13,558 nt of DNA, taken from the NCBI GenBank assembly GCA_012267605.1, contig JAAXGF010000377.1, positions 1 through 13,558 of the forward strand, read 5' to 3'. The first letter of the stretch is position 1; the number at the start of each line of letters is the position of its first letter. A model generated the notes under the pieces. It did no database searches. It was not told the origin of the DNA and saw nothing but the letters and a program-made list of their open reading frames with translations. The translations under genes and the position numbers were made by a program. This DNA comes from Alphaproteobacteria bacterium (lineage in GTDB: Bacteria; Pseudomonadota; Alphaproteobacteria; JAAXGF01). Shown here piece after piece: positions 1 to 8,248 of this stretch.

Positions 1-220
1 GAGTTGCGGAAGTCGGGTTAGAGTTCTCTATCTGTTCACAATTTCTTGTTCGTTACAGTAGATGACCGACCGTCTTGTTGCAAAACGCGACCCCATATTA
101 ACCGTATTTTTATCTAAGCAATATTCGGGCCATTGCGTGCGGGACTCGATACTGGCCTGTTCCGTCATGCAGCCGTCCAGAAATATTTGCCCTAAATGGT
201 GTGACGCCCCGGGAGGGCGG
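1..220. other. Non-coding stretch downstream of rnr
   Basis: I see no supported gene here. The only open frames are about 60 codons long, start at non-ATG or poorly placed codons, and have no recognisable protein character. The stretch is more AT-rich than the neighbouring genes. Just past the rnr stop there is a 5-bp GC-rich inverted repeat (CGCCC at 205-209, GGGCG at 215-219). It is not followed by a T-run on the minus strand, so I do not call it a terminator. Confidence 0.5.
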
Positions 221-2299
221 TCAATCAAGGGAGAAAACCACTGAACCGTTGTCGGCGTTTGCCTCGACTAGGCGCACGCCGATGGTATCCCCAAGCGTGA
301 ATTCAGATTTTTCCAAGCGCCACTTGAACGGCGTGGGCGGTACGCCCGCCCCGCCGAGGCATCGCCTCGGCACCAAACCTTCGGCTGCCGTTGTACCGTC
401 TACCTCGACGGCGACGATGAGACCAAAGGGAGCGATGGCGACAATCCGGCCCCGAAATTGTTCCCCGATGCGTGAGGTCATGAACGCAGCAGCGTATCGG
501 TCCACCGCCTCGCGTTCGGCTGTAGCGGCCACGCGCTCCCGACCGCTCAAATGTTCGCCGATGTCCGCGAATGTGTCTTCGGCCGCCTTCGGTAAGCCAC
601 CCGCGCCCAAACCCAAGCAGCGGATAAGGGCGTGATGGACCAGGAGGTCGGCGTATCGCCTGATGGGAGATGTGAAGTGGCAATAACGGTCGAGGGCAAG
701 GCCGAAATGGCCTCGGTTGACCGGTGCGTACACCGCCTTGGCCTGGCTCCGCAAAACCATCATGTTGATCACCGGCGCACGCGGCGATGTCGATGCCTCG
801 CACAGGAGATTGGTAAAATCTGCGGGCCGCCTGCCGCCATGAAAATGGAATCCGAGGGCGCGCGCGGCGCGGCGGAGCTCGTCGACTCCGTCGGCCGGTG
901 GCAAATCATGAACCCGGTAGAGGCAGGGACCGTGCGCAGCCTCGGCGGTCCGCGCCGCGGCCACGTTGGCGGCGATCATGAATTCCTCGATGAGGCGATG
1001 ACTGTCGTGGCGCTGCTGAGGCAGGATGGCGTTTACCGAGCCGTCCTCGCCGAATATCACGCGACGCTCGGGAAGTTCTAGTTCAATGGTTCCTCGGCGC
1101 AGACGGGCTTGCAGCAGCGAATTGAAGGTGCCGTACAGCGCGACGATAACCTCGGCAACAGCCGCGGTTGGCGGTTCCGTCTTGCCTTCGTGTATGGACT
1201 GCACCTGATCGTAGGTCAACCGGGCCTGAGATCGCATCAGGCCACGCACAAAGCGCTGTTTGCGCAAATTTCCGCCTCTATCCAGCCATAGATGGACGGC
1301 GAGACAAGGGCGTTCTTCGTATGGCGACAGAGAACACAAGCCATTCGACAGCGCTTCAGGCAACATTGGCAAAACTCGATCCGGTAGATAGATCGAATTT
1401 CCCCGCTCGCGTGCCATCTGGTCCAAGGCACTGCCGGGTCGGACGTACCAGGCGACATCGGCGATCGCGACAACCGCGTGCCAGCCACCGTCAGGTCCCG
1501 ATTCGGCCCATACCGCGTCGTCAAAGTCGCGAGCGTCAGCGTCGTCCACGGTGACCAGTGGCAATTCCCGCAAATCCTCTCTGCCGGACAATTTCTTGAT
1601 GGGTTGCGCGCACTCCGCTTCCGCCACAGCCGCTGCGGGCATGTCGCAGGGTAGTTCATATTTATGCACGACGATGTCGCCGATGGTGGACGGGCCGCCG
1701 CCGAGGCGCGAGGTAATCCGTGCGCGGGGCGGGGCCGGTAGGATTTCAGCGCGAACGAGTTCGCCGGGGCGACTTTTCTTCGCGTCTGCATCGGACACGG
1801 GGTACACCTCCCGCCGCGAACGTTCGGTAGGTATGAAGCGCCCCGTGCCGTCATCGGCACGACGAAATACGCCGAGTAGGTGTTCGGGACGGTGGGCGAT
1901 ACGATGCATCTCGGTGGCCAGGTATTCGCCACCACGATCACGCCGCAAACGAACCAGGATCTTGTCTCCGACCGCGGGCGCTCGGCCACGGCTGGGCGCG
2001 AGCACGATACGTGGCGGCGTCGCCTCACTGTGCCATGCGGTTGGAACAGCGAGTGCTTCGCCGTCGTCGTCGATGCCGCTTACAGTCACTACGGTAACCG
2101 TCGGCAGACGCCGACTGGATGATCGTCCCAATAGTCGTGGGTGCGAAAAGCCGTCAAGGAGATCGTCGAGTATGGCACGCCCTCTGCCGCGCAGACCGAA
2201 TGCGCGGGCAATTTCGCGTTTTCCAACGGGATCCGGGCAGGTATCGAGAAACGAGATCAACGCTTTGCGATCGAGCGCCAATTTTCCTTTCGGCTTCAT
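221..2299 (-). CDS. rnr: Ribonuclease R (3'-5' exoribonuclease, RNB family)
   Basis: RNase R degrades RNA from the 3' end in the cytoplasm, including structured RNA, and takes part in mRNA and rRNA quality control. The product is 692 residues. In order I see an N-terminal winged-helix-like region (about 12-60), two cold-shock/OB domains (about 85-235), the RNB catalytic domain (about 245-560) and a C-terminal S1 domain (613-692). The metal-binding motif DARDFDDA gives Asp252, Asp258, Asp260 and Asp261. MLPEALSNGLCSL and HFTSPIRRYADLLVHH are further RNB signatures. The frame stays open for 99 more codons upstream, but these overlap the 3' end of topA. ATG at 2299 is the only usual start codon in this frame after the topA stop, and its Shine-Dalgarno sequence is weak. 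The protein is shorter than many RNase R proteins because it ends just after S1, without a lysine-rich tail. It lies 82 bp after topA and is probably co-transcribed with it. Confidence 0.95.
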   Translation of the reverse strand: MKPKGKLALDRKALISFLDTCPDPVGKREIARAFGLRGRGRAILDDLLDGFSHPRLLGRSSSRRLPTVTVVTVSGIDDDGEALAVPTAWHSEATPPRIVLAPSRGRAPAVGDKILVRLRRDRGGEYLATEMHRIAHRPEHLLGVFRRADDGTGRFIPTERSRREVYPVSDADAKKSRPGELVRAEILPAPPRARITSRLGGGPSTIGDIVVHKYELPCDMPAAAVAEAECAQPIKKLSGREDLRELPLVTVDDADARDFDDAVWAESGPDGGWHAVVAIADVAWYVRPGSALDQMARERGNSIYLPDRVLPMLPEALSNGLCSLSPYEERPCLAVHLWLDRGGNLRKQRFVRGLMRSQARLTYDQVQSIHEGKTEPPTAAVAEVIVALYGTFNSLLQARLRRGTIELELPERRVIFGEDGSVNAILPQQRHDSHRLIEEFMIAANVAAARTAEAAHGPCLYRVHDLPPADGVDELRRAARALGFHFHGGRRPADFTNLLCEASTSPRAPVINMMVLRSQAKAVYAPVNRGHFGLALDRYCHFTSPIRRYADLLVHHALIRCLGLGAGGLPKAAEDTFADIGEHLSGRERVAATAEREAVDRYAAAFMTSRIGEQFRGRIVAIAPFGLIVAVEVDGTTAAEGLVPRRCLGGAGVPPTPFKWRLEKSEFTLGDTIGVRLVEANADNGSVVFSLD

Positions 2300-2381
2300 A
2301 ACATCTTGAAGCGGGCGATTTTTCGAATAAATCGTGAGGCGAACGTTTGGGGTAACGTGTAAAACATGTCGCCCAGGCGGG

Positions 2382-5006
2382 TTATTGCTTCGCTGAGGCT
2401 TTTTTTGCCTTTCCAGTCTGCTTTTTTTTCTTGGCTGGTTTCTTTTTGGAGGGCGGCTTCTCCTTGGTTTTCCTGTTGTCAGAAACTTGACTCTTGCCGC
2501 GTGCGCGTTTGGCGGGTTTACCTCGCGCCTGGAGTTGGGCCACTGCGGTCTCGAGCGAGATCGATTCTGGCGACAAATCTTTCGGAAATGGAGCATTGAT
2601 CGTGCCGTGCTGAATGTACGGACCGTAGCGACCCTTCTTCACCGTAACCGGCTTGCCGTCGGCGGGATGGTCGCCGAGAACGCGAATTTCGGTACGCCGG
2701 GAGCCGGCATCGGCGATTAGGCTAACGGCCCGGTTCAAGCCAACGAACAACACGTCGTCCACGGCGGGCAGAGACACGAATGTCGTCCCGTGCTTAAGGT
2801 ACGGCCCAAATCTTCCGATGCCGGCGACTATGGTATTACCGGATTCAGGGTGAACGCCGATTTCCCGGGGCAGTGCAAGCAGTCCGAGGGCGGAATCAAG
2901 ATCCAGATCGTCCGCCGTACGGCCTGTCGGCAAGGCGACTCGTTTGGTCCGGGCCTTGCCCTCGGGTTCTCCACACTGCACGTAATAGCCATAGGGGCCC
3001 TTTCTTACGGTGATCTCCTCGCCGCTTTGCGGATCGCTGCCTAGTCGCCGCGGCGCATCCGCAGTGTCCTCGCCCGATTCGCCCTTTCCATCGCCTCCTG
3101 CGAGGCGTCTGGTATATCGGCAGTCGGGATAATTGGCACAACCGACGAAGGCGCCGAACCTGCCCAGTTTGAGGCTCAAACGCCCGTCGCCACAGGCCGG
3201 GCATATTCTCGGATCCTGGCCGTCTCCACCGTCCTTGAATACATGGGGCCCGAGAATGCCGTCCAATGCTTCCAACACTTCTTTGACACGCAAATCCGAA
3301 ATGTCGGAAACGGCAACCTCAAAAGCGTCCCAAAATTCGCGCAACAACGTTTTCCATTCCATATCGCCGTTGGACACCTTGTCCAAATTGTCCTCAAGAG
3401 CGGCGGTAAATTCGTAGGCGACATAGCGTTCGAAAAAGCTTTCGAGAAATGCGGTCACCAGACGGCCACGATCCTCGGGATGAAATCTCTTTTTTTCCAA
3501 CACCACGTAGCTGCGGTCCTGCAGGACCGAAAGAATGTTGGCGTATGTCGACGGACGACCTATACCCAACTCTTCCAGGCGTTTGACCAATGATGCTTCG
3601 GTGAACCGCGGCGGCGGCTCGGTCACGTGTTGCGATGGCCTGGTTTCGCCGCGTTGGAGAGCTGCTCCCGAATCGACGGTAGGCAAAACACGTTCGTCCT
3701 CGCTATCGTCGCGAACGTCGTCGTGGCCTTCGCGGTAGAGTTTCAAGTAGCCGTCGAAAGCGATATGCGATCCTGTGGCACGCAAACCGACGCGTCCGTC
3801 CCCGGATACGACGTCAATAGCCATTTTGTCTAAGCGGGCACTTTGCATTTGACTGGCGATAGCGCGTTTCCAAATCAAGGCGTACAACTTGCCCTCGTCT
3901 TTATCGAGGAAACCGCGATCAGGAGTCCGTTTGAAGCTGGTCGGCCGGATAGCTTCGTGGGCTTCCTGTGCGTTCTTGGTCGACGATTTAAAGGCGCGAG
4001 GCTTGTCCGGAAGATACGTAGCTCCGAATTTCACGCCGATCAGTTTTCGACACGCGTCGACCGCCTCTCCCGCCATCTGTACTGAATCAGTTCGCATATA
4101 GGTAATGAGGCCGGTCGTTTCACCGCCGATATCGATGCCTTCGTAAAGCCGCTGGGCAACGCTCATCGTATGACGGGCGCTAAAGCCTAACTTGCGGGCG
4201 GCCTCCTGCTGCAAGGTAGAAGTGGTAAACGGCGGAGGCGGATTCCGCCGCGCCTGTTTGCGCTCGACCTTGGCGACCCTGAATGTTTGGGCTTCGATGG
4301 CCCTGACTGCCGCTGCCGCGGCGTCTGCGTCGGGGAGGGAGAATTTTTCCAGCTTATCGCCATGAAGCATAACCAATCGGGTAGTGAAGACCGTGCCCGC
4401 AGGCGTGGCGAAATCGGCCTCAACCGTCCAATACTCTCGCTCTTCAAATGCCTCGATCTCGGCTTCGCGGGCGCAGATCAGCCGCAGGGCTACCGATTGC
4501 ACCCGGCCCGCGGAACGGCTGCCCGGAAGTTTGCGCCACAGCACTGGCGATAGGGTAAAGCCAACCAAATAGTCGAGCGCACGACGCGCCTGTTGGGCAT
4601 TGACCAAATTCATGTCGAGCTGGCGCGGTGCGGCTATGGCGTCGAGCACCGCGGATTTGGTAATCTGGTGAAAGGCGACTCTTTCAACCTCGACGCCCTT
4701 AAGCGCCTTCTTGTCTTCGAGAAACCGCAAGACGTGCCACGAAATTGCCTCGCCCTCGCGATCCGGGTCGGTAGCTAGGATCAGCCGACGTGCGCCCTTT
4801 ACGGCCTTGGCGATGGCAGCCAAATGCTTGGACGATTTTCCTTCCACCTGATACGTCATTGAAAAATTGTCGTCGGGACGAACCGACCCGTCCCGAGCCG
4901 GCAGATCGCGCACGTGGCCATAACTTGCCAACACCTTGTAGTCGCCGCCCAGATACTTCTCTAACGTGCGTGCCTTGGCCGGTGACTCAACGACGACAAT
5001 GTTCAT
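2382..5006 (-). CDS. topA: DNA topoisomerase I (type IA)
   Basis: TopA relaxes negative supercoils by passing a strand through a transient single-strand break. The product is 874 residues. The N-terminal Toprim domain starts MNIVVVESPAKA (Glu7) and carries the acidic motif DPDREGE (Asp80, Asp82, Glu84). The catalytic tyrosine is Tyr303 in ITYMRTDS. One four-cysteine zinc ribbon is visible (Cys602, Cys605, Cys623, Cys629). Three topoisomerase C-terminal repeats follow, each with a G-x-Y/F-G-x-Y core (about 655-690, 715-747 and 777-807). The protein ends in a lysine-rich tail (about 829-874) likely to bind nucleic acid. I chose ATG at 5006 over a TTG three codons upstream because the family begins right at this motif. 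The tail is encoded by A-rich runs. The gene lies between dprA and rnr, as in many Alphaproteobacteria. Confidence 0.97.
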   Translation of the reverse strand: MNIVVVESPAKARTLEKYLGGDYKVLASYGHVRDLPARDGSVRPDDNFSMTYQVEGKSSKHLAAIAKAVKGARRLILATDPDREGEAISWHVLRFLEDKKALKGVEVERVAFHQITKSAVLDAIAAPRQLDMNLVNAQQARRALDYLVGFTLSPVLWRKLPGSRSAGRVQSVALRLICAREAEIEAFEEREYWTVEADFATPAGTVFTTRLVMLHGDKLEKFSLPDADAAAAAVRAIEAQTFRVAKVERKQARRNPPPPFTTSTLQQEAARKLGFSARHTMSVAQRLYEGIDIGGETTGLITYMRTDSVQMAGEAVDACRKLIGVKFGATYLPDKPRAFKSSTKNAQEAHEAIRPTSFKRTPDRGFLDKDEGKLYALIWKRAIASQMQSARLDKMAIDVVSGDGRVGLRATGSHIAFDGYLKLYREGHDDVRDDSEDERVLPTVDSGAALQRGETRPSQHVTEPPPRFTEASLVKRLEELGIGRPSTYANILSVLQDRSYVVLEKKRFHPEDRGRLVTAFLESFFERYVAYEFTAALEDNLDKVSNGDMEWKTLLREFWDAFEVAVSDISDLRVKEVLEALDGILGPHVFKDGGDGQDPRICPACGDGRLSLKLGRFGAFVGCANYPDCRYTRRLAGGDGKGESGEDTADAPRRLGSDPQSGEEITVRKGPYGYYVQCGEPEGKARTKRVALPTGRTADDLDLDSALGLLALPREIGVHPESGNTIVAGIGRFGPYLKHGTTFVSLPAVDDVLFVGLNRAVSLIADAGSRRTEIRVLGDHPADGKPVTVKKGRYGPYIQHGTINAPFPKDLSPESISLETAVAQLQARGKPAKRARGKSQVSDNRKTKEKPPSKKKPAKKKKQTGKAKKASAKQ

Positions 5007-5086
5007 TCCAACCAATCCGTTACAGGTTCATCCGCGCCGGTCGTGGTTCCACAGAATGGCCAAACTTTGAAGAAAATCATTCTTGC

Positions 5087-6253
5087 TCAATCGCCATTCG
5101 CGTTTGGGTTCTGTGAAATCTTGTTGCCGGGATGACGGTCGACGCGGCCCGCAAGTTCCAACTCTAGCAGCACGGCCAACACCGTCGCCGGTGTTAATTG
5201 GCATTGGCGGATGATTTCGTCAACCGATACCGGCGTGGGTGAAAGCAATTCGCTTACCTTGGAGCGGGCGGCGGTGATTTCCTTATCGCTGGGCCACGCG
5301 GTTTGGCGCGGTGCGAAATCTTCGCCGCTACTTACCTCGAGCGGTGCTGCGATGTCGAGGACGGCGAGAACGTCGGCAGCGGAACGGGTCAGCACCGCGC
5401 CATCGCGCAGCAGATTGTTGCACCCCGCAGCCCGCGGGTCCAATGGCGACCCTGGTACGGCGAACACATCGCGGCCTTCGTCAGCCGCGTTTCGTGCGGT
5501 AATCAAAGAGCCTGAACGAAGCTTCGCCTCGACGACCAGAACACCGCGTGCCATCCCCGCGATTATACGGTTGCGCCGGGGAAAATGACGGCTCTGCGGA
5601 ACCGTTCCTACCGGGTGTTCGCCAATGATCGCGCCGGTCGCGGCAATGCGCTCCATGAGTTCAGCATTTTCGCGAGGATAGGATACGTCGACGCCACCGC
5701 CAACCACCGCCACCGTGCCGTGGGGAAGTGCCCCCTCGTGGGCGGCCGTGTCGATTCCGCGCGCCAAGCCCGATACCACGATCAAGCCGCCGCCGCCGAG
5801 TTCTGCCGCCATACTGCGTGCAAGCAGGCATCCCGCCACCGAGGCATTCCGAGCACCGACCACGGATACGGCTGGCTTTTGCAAGATGCTAACATGACCA
5901 CGAACCGAGAGCACTGGTGGCGGATGGGATATTTCGCGAAGCAGAGGTGGGTATTCGGGCTCGACAAAGGCGACGTGACGAGCACCCAATTTTTCGTGAG
6001 CCCGAATGTCGTCGTCGATCGTCACCGGGGAGACAATCCTTAGGTCTCTACGCAAACCGCCTTTTCGCGCCAATTTTGGAATCGCCTGCAGCGCGTCCCC
6101 TGCGGTTCCAAACCGTTTGAGGAGATCGAAAAATATTACCGGACCAATGTTTTCGCTGCGGATGAGGCGCAGCCAGTCGCGGCGCTCGTCGTCCGAAAGG
6201 GTTTGTGGTTCCGGCTTTTCGAATAAGTTTTGGGATCGACCCTGCCTCGTCAC
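5087..6253 (-). CDS. dprA: DNA-processing protein DprA (RecA loader)
   Basis: In transformable bacteria DprA binds incoming single-stranded DNA and loads RecA. It is also widespread in species not known to take up DNA. The product is 388 residues. It has an N-terminal SAM/HhH-like helical region (about 22-70), a Rossmann-like core (about 95-300) and a C-terminal winged-helix domain (about 335-380). Core signatures are SGLARGIDTAAHEGAL (161-176), YPRENAEL, FPRRNRIIAG (224-233) and SGSLITARNAADEGRDVFAV (247-266), followed by PGSP. The start is GTG at 6253, overlapping the plsY stop as GTGA. A GGAG ribosome-binding site (6262-6265) sits 8 nt before it, inside plsY and inside an 18-bp palindrome, which suggests translational coupling. 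The domain set is complete, so the gene looks intact. Confidence 0.96.
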   Translation of the reverse strand: MTRQGRSQNLFEKPEPQTLSDDERRDWLRLIRSENIGPVIFFDLLKRFGTAGDALQAIPKLARKGGLRRDLRIVSPVTIDDDIRAHEKLGARHVAFVEPEYPPLLREISHPPPVLSVRGHVSILQKPAVSVVGARNASVAGCLLARSMAAELGGGGLIVVSGLARGIDTAAHEGALPHGTVAVVGGGVDVSYPRENAELMERIAATGAIIGEHPVGTVPQSRHFPRRNRIIAGMARGVLVVEAKLRSGSLITARNAADEGRDVFAVPGSPLDPRAAGCNNLLRDGAVLTRSAADVLAVLDIAAPLEVSSGEDFAPRQTAWPSDKEITAARSKVSELLSPTPVSVDEIIRQCQLTPATVLAVLLELELAGRVDRHPGNKISQNPNANGD

Positions 6254-6897
6254 TCGGAGCGCTCCGAGTTGTTGGGACTTGCCCCTTGCTTTTCACCGAT
6301 GCGGCTTTCCTCGCCCTTGAGCAAGCGGCGAATATTGCTGTGGTGACGCAGAACTACGATAACGGCTAGAAAGATCATCAGCTCGGTCCGTTGTGGATCG
6401 GCGAGATACCAAGCGAACACGGGAGCCGACCCGACAGCCAACATGCCGGCGAGCGATGAATAGCGCGAAAGCAGTGCGACAACGAGCCATGTCGCACAGG
6501 CGCAAAGCCCAACTGGCCAGGCAATAGCTAAAACGCATCCCAGGGCAGTAGCTACTCCCTTACCTCCGCGGAATTTGAGCCAAACGGGAAACACGTGGCC
6601 GATGACCGCGCTACCAGCGGCAATCACCGCGAGGTCAGGTCCGAAATTCTTCGCTGCCAAAACGGCGACCGCGCCCTTCGCTCCATCCAGCGCCAGGGTT
6701 GCGGCAGCAAGACCCTTTTTGCCGGTGCGCAAAACGTTGGTTGCACCAATGTTTCCCGATCCCAATTGGCGCAGGTCGCCGCCGCCAGAAATACGCGTCA
6801 ACAGCAGACCGAATGGCACGGAGCCGACCAGATACGCAATAAGCGCGCAGGCGTAGAAGGGCCATGTATAGGCAAATCCACCAAGTGGGTCTGGCAT
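6250..6897 (-). CDS. plsY: Glycerol-3-phosphate acyltransferase PlsY
   Basis: PlsY is an inner-membrane enzyme that moves an acyl group from acyl phosphate to glycerol-3-phosphate, making lysophosphatidate, the first step of phospholipid synthesis. The product is 215 residues, a normal length. The three conserved loop motifs are present: GSGNIGATN (46-54), GHVFPVWLKFRGGKGVAT (100-117) and RHHSNIRRLLKG (184-195). The hydrophobic segments fit a protein with about five membrane spans (roughly 13-35, 63-82, 88-104, 118-143 and 148-190 in part). The last 20 residues are polar and poorly conserved. ATG lies 3 bp after the pyrC stop, so the two are almost certainly in one transcript. The end overlaps the dprA start by 4 bp. 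Confidence 0.96.
   Translation of the reverse strand: MPDPLGGFAYTWPFYACALIAYLVGSVPFGLLLTRISGGGDLRQLGSGNIGATNVLRTGKKGLAAATLALDGAKGAVAVLAAKNFGPDLAVIAAGSAVIGHVFPVWLKFRGGKGVATALGCVLAIAWPVGLCACATWLVVALLSRYSSLAGMLAVGSAPVFAWYLADPQRTELMIFLAVIVVLRHHSNIRRLLKGEESRIGEKQGASPNNSERSE
6251..6269 (-). promoter_or_regulatory. Palindrome over the dprA ribosome-binding site and start codon
   Basis: Positions 6252-6269 form a perfect 18-bp palindrome (ACTCGGAGC then GCTCCGAGT). In the minus-strand mRNA it can fold as a 7-bp stem with a GCGC loop. The stem contains the GG of the dprA GGAG ribosome-binding site (6262-6265) and the first two bases of its GTG start (6251-6253). Ribosomes finishing plsY would melt this stem, so the likely effect is coupling of dprA translation to plsY. 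The palindrome is seen directly; the role is inference. Confidence 0.55.
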
Positions 6898-6900
6898 GGC

Positions 6901-8235
6901 TTATGCGTCGCGCCGGTATACCGTACGGCCGCCGACAACGGTGCGCAGAACCCGGCCTTGCACCGGGCGACCGTCGAACGGCGAGTTCTTCGATTTGCTG
7001 TGAAAAGAGGAAACATCAACACGCCAGGGGACGTCGATATCAAATACAACCATGTCCGCCGGCGCGCCCTTGGCCAATCGTCCCTCAGGCAAATTCAGCA
7101 GGCGCGCTGGGTTCACGGTCATTTTGGCGAGAACCTCGAGCAAACCCATTTCCCCCCTATGGTAGAGTTCGAGTGACAAGGGCAACATGGTTTCCAAGCC
7201 GACGATCCCGTTGGCGGCATGCTCGAACGGTAGGCGTTTGCTCTCCTGGTCGTGGGGTGCGTGGTCGGTGGCGATGGTGTCGATCGTACCGTCCTTTAGG
7301 CCGGCGACAATTGCTGAGCGGCTGGTTTCGTCGCGCAGTGGTGGTGCCATCTTGGCGAATGTTAGATAATCCCCGACGGCGTTTTCATTGAGCGCGAAGT
7401 GGTGTGGCGCGGCTTCGCAGCTCACCGGTAGGCCGCGTTTCTTCGCCCGGCGCACTGCGTTGACTGCTTCGACCGTTGAAATATGGGCGACGTGGTAACG
7501 TCCGCCTGTGTTCTGCACCAAGCGAATATCCCGTTCCACCATGATCACCTCACTGGCGTTGGGAATTCCGGGCAGGCCGAGTCTCGTGGCAATTTCGCCG
7601 TCGTTCATGCATCCCGACGCGCTCAGCGCGTGGTCCTCGGCATGCTGAACCATTAGGGCGCCGAATGCCGTAGAATAGCTCAGCGCCCGACGCATGACGA
7701 GAGAGTTGCTGACCGGCAAGCCGTCGTCGCTGAACGCTACGGCGCCGGCCTCCGCCAACATGCCAATTTCCGTTAGGCGTTCGCCTTGCAGGCCCTTGGT
7801 GATGGCCGCGATTGGGTGGACCCGAACGATTGCCGTCTCGCGAGCCCTTCGTTCGATAAATTGCACCAGGGCGATATCGTCGATTACCGGGTCCGTATTG
7901 GGCATGCAGGCCATGGTCGTGACTCCGCCTGCAGCGGCCGCACGACTGCCGCTGGCAATCGTTTCCTTATGCTCGTGACCGGGCTCGCGCAAATGTACAT
8001 GCATGTCGATGAGGCCCGGTGCCAAACAATGGCCAGCGCAATCGACCACCTTGATGCCTTCCGGCACGCCGTCGCGGAAAAGATTTGGACCGAGATCGAC
8101 GATGCGGCGCCGTTCGGTGAGGAGACCTCCGACGGCGTCGAGATTACTTCCTGGATCGAGGAGCCTGGCATTGATGTAAGCGGTCCGTTCCGGTGGCGGG
8201 TCGGTGCCAGGGGGCTGCGCAAAAAAATCGGCCAT
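6901..8235 (-). CDS. pyrC: Dihydroorotase (class I, metal-dependent amidohydrolase)
   Basis: Dihydroorotase interconverts N-carbamoyl-L-aspartate and dihydroorotate, the third step of pyrimidine synthesis, in the cytoplasm. The product is 444 residues, usual for the class I (longer) type. Metal-site residues typical of an active enzyme are all present: HVH (His79, His81) in the GLIDMHVHLREPG motif, the SDDG aspartates (170-171), His198 in QHAEDH, His251 in VAHIS and Asp324 in ATDHAPH. It is therefore not one of the inactive dihydroorotase-like proteins that can partner aspartate carbamoyltransferase, although a PyrB-PyrC complex is still possible. ATG at 8235 is 13 bp after the pyrB stop, with no strong ribosome-binding site, so coupling to pyrB is likely. 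Some annotations would give this type the name pyrC or pyrX; the complete site favours pyrC. Confidence 0.95.
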   Translation of the reverse strand: MADFFAQPPGTDPPPERTAYINARLLDPGSNLDAVGGLLTERRRIVDLGPNLFRDGVPEGIKVVDCAGHCLAPGLIDMHVHLREPGHEHKETIASGSRAAAAGGVTTMACMPNTDPVIDDIALVQFIERRARETAIVRVHPIAAITKGLQGERLTEIGMLAEAGAVAFSDDGLPVSNSLVMRRALSYSTAFGALMVQHAEDHALSASGCMNDGEIATRLGLPGIPNASEVIMVERDIRLVQNTGGRYHVAHISTVEAVNAVRRAKKRGLPVSCEAAPHHFALNENAVGDYLTFAKMAPPLRDETSRSAIVAGLKDGTIDTIATDHAPHDQESKRLPFEHAANGIVGLETMLPLSLELYHRGEMGLLEVLAKMTVNPARLLNLPEGRLAKGAPADMVVFDIDVPWRVDVSSFHSKSKNSPFDGRPVQGRVLRTVVGGRTVYRRDA

Positions 8236-8248
8236 GTTGAACCAGCGG

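Noticed and set aside
205..219. GC-rich inverted repeat as the rnr terminator
   Set aside because: The stem is 5 bp and the downstream minus-strand sequence lacks a T-run.
28..228. A 66-codon minus-strand frame after rnr
   Set aside because: It starts at TTG, overlaps the rnr stop, has no ribosome-binding site of note and no recognisable protein features.
1551..2309. A 252-codon plus-strand frame across rnr
   Set aside because: It is antisense to a clear RNase R gene and its Arg/Ser-rich composition is typical of a shadow frame. Other long antisense frames in the window were dropped for the same reason.
2300..2596. A 99-codon N-terminal extension of rnr
   Set aside because: The frame is open but overlaps the 3' end of topA, reads as low-complexity Arg/Pro/Lys sequence, and has no family match. 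ATG 2299 begins the normal domain.
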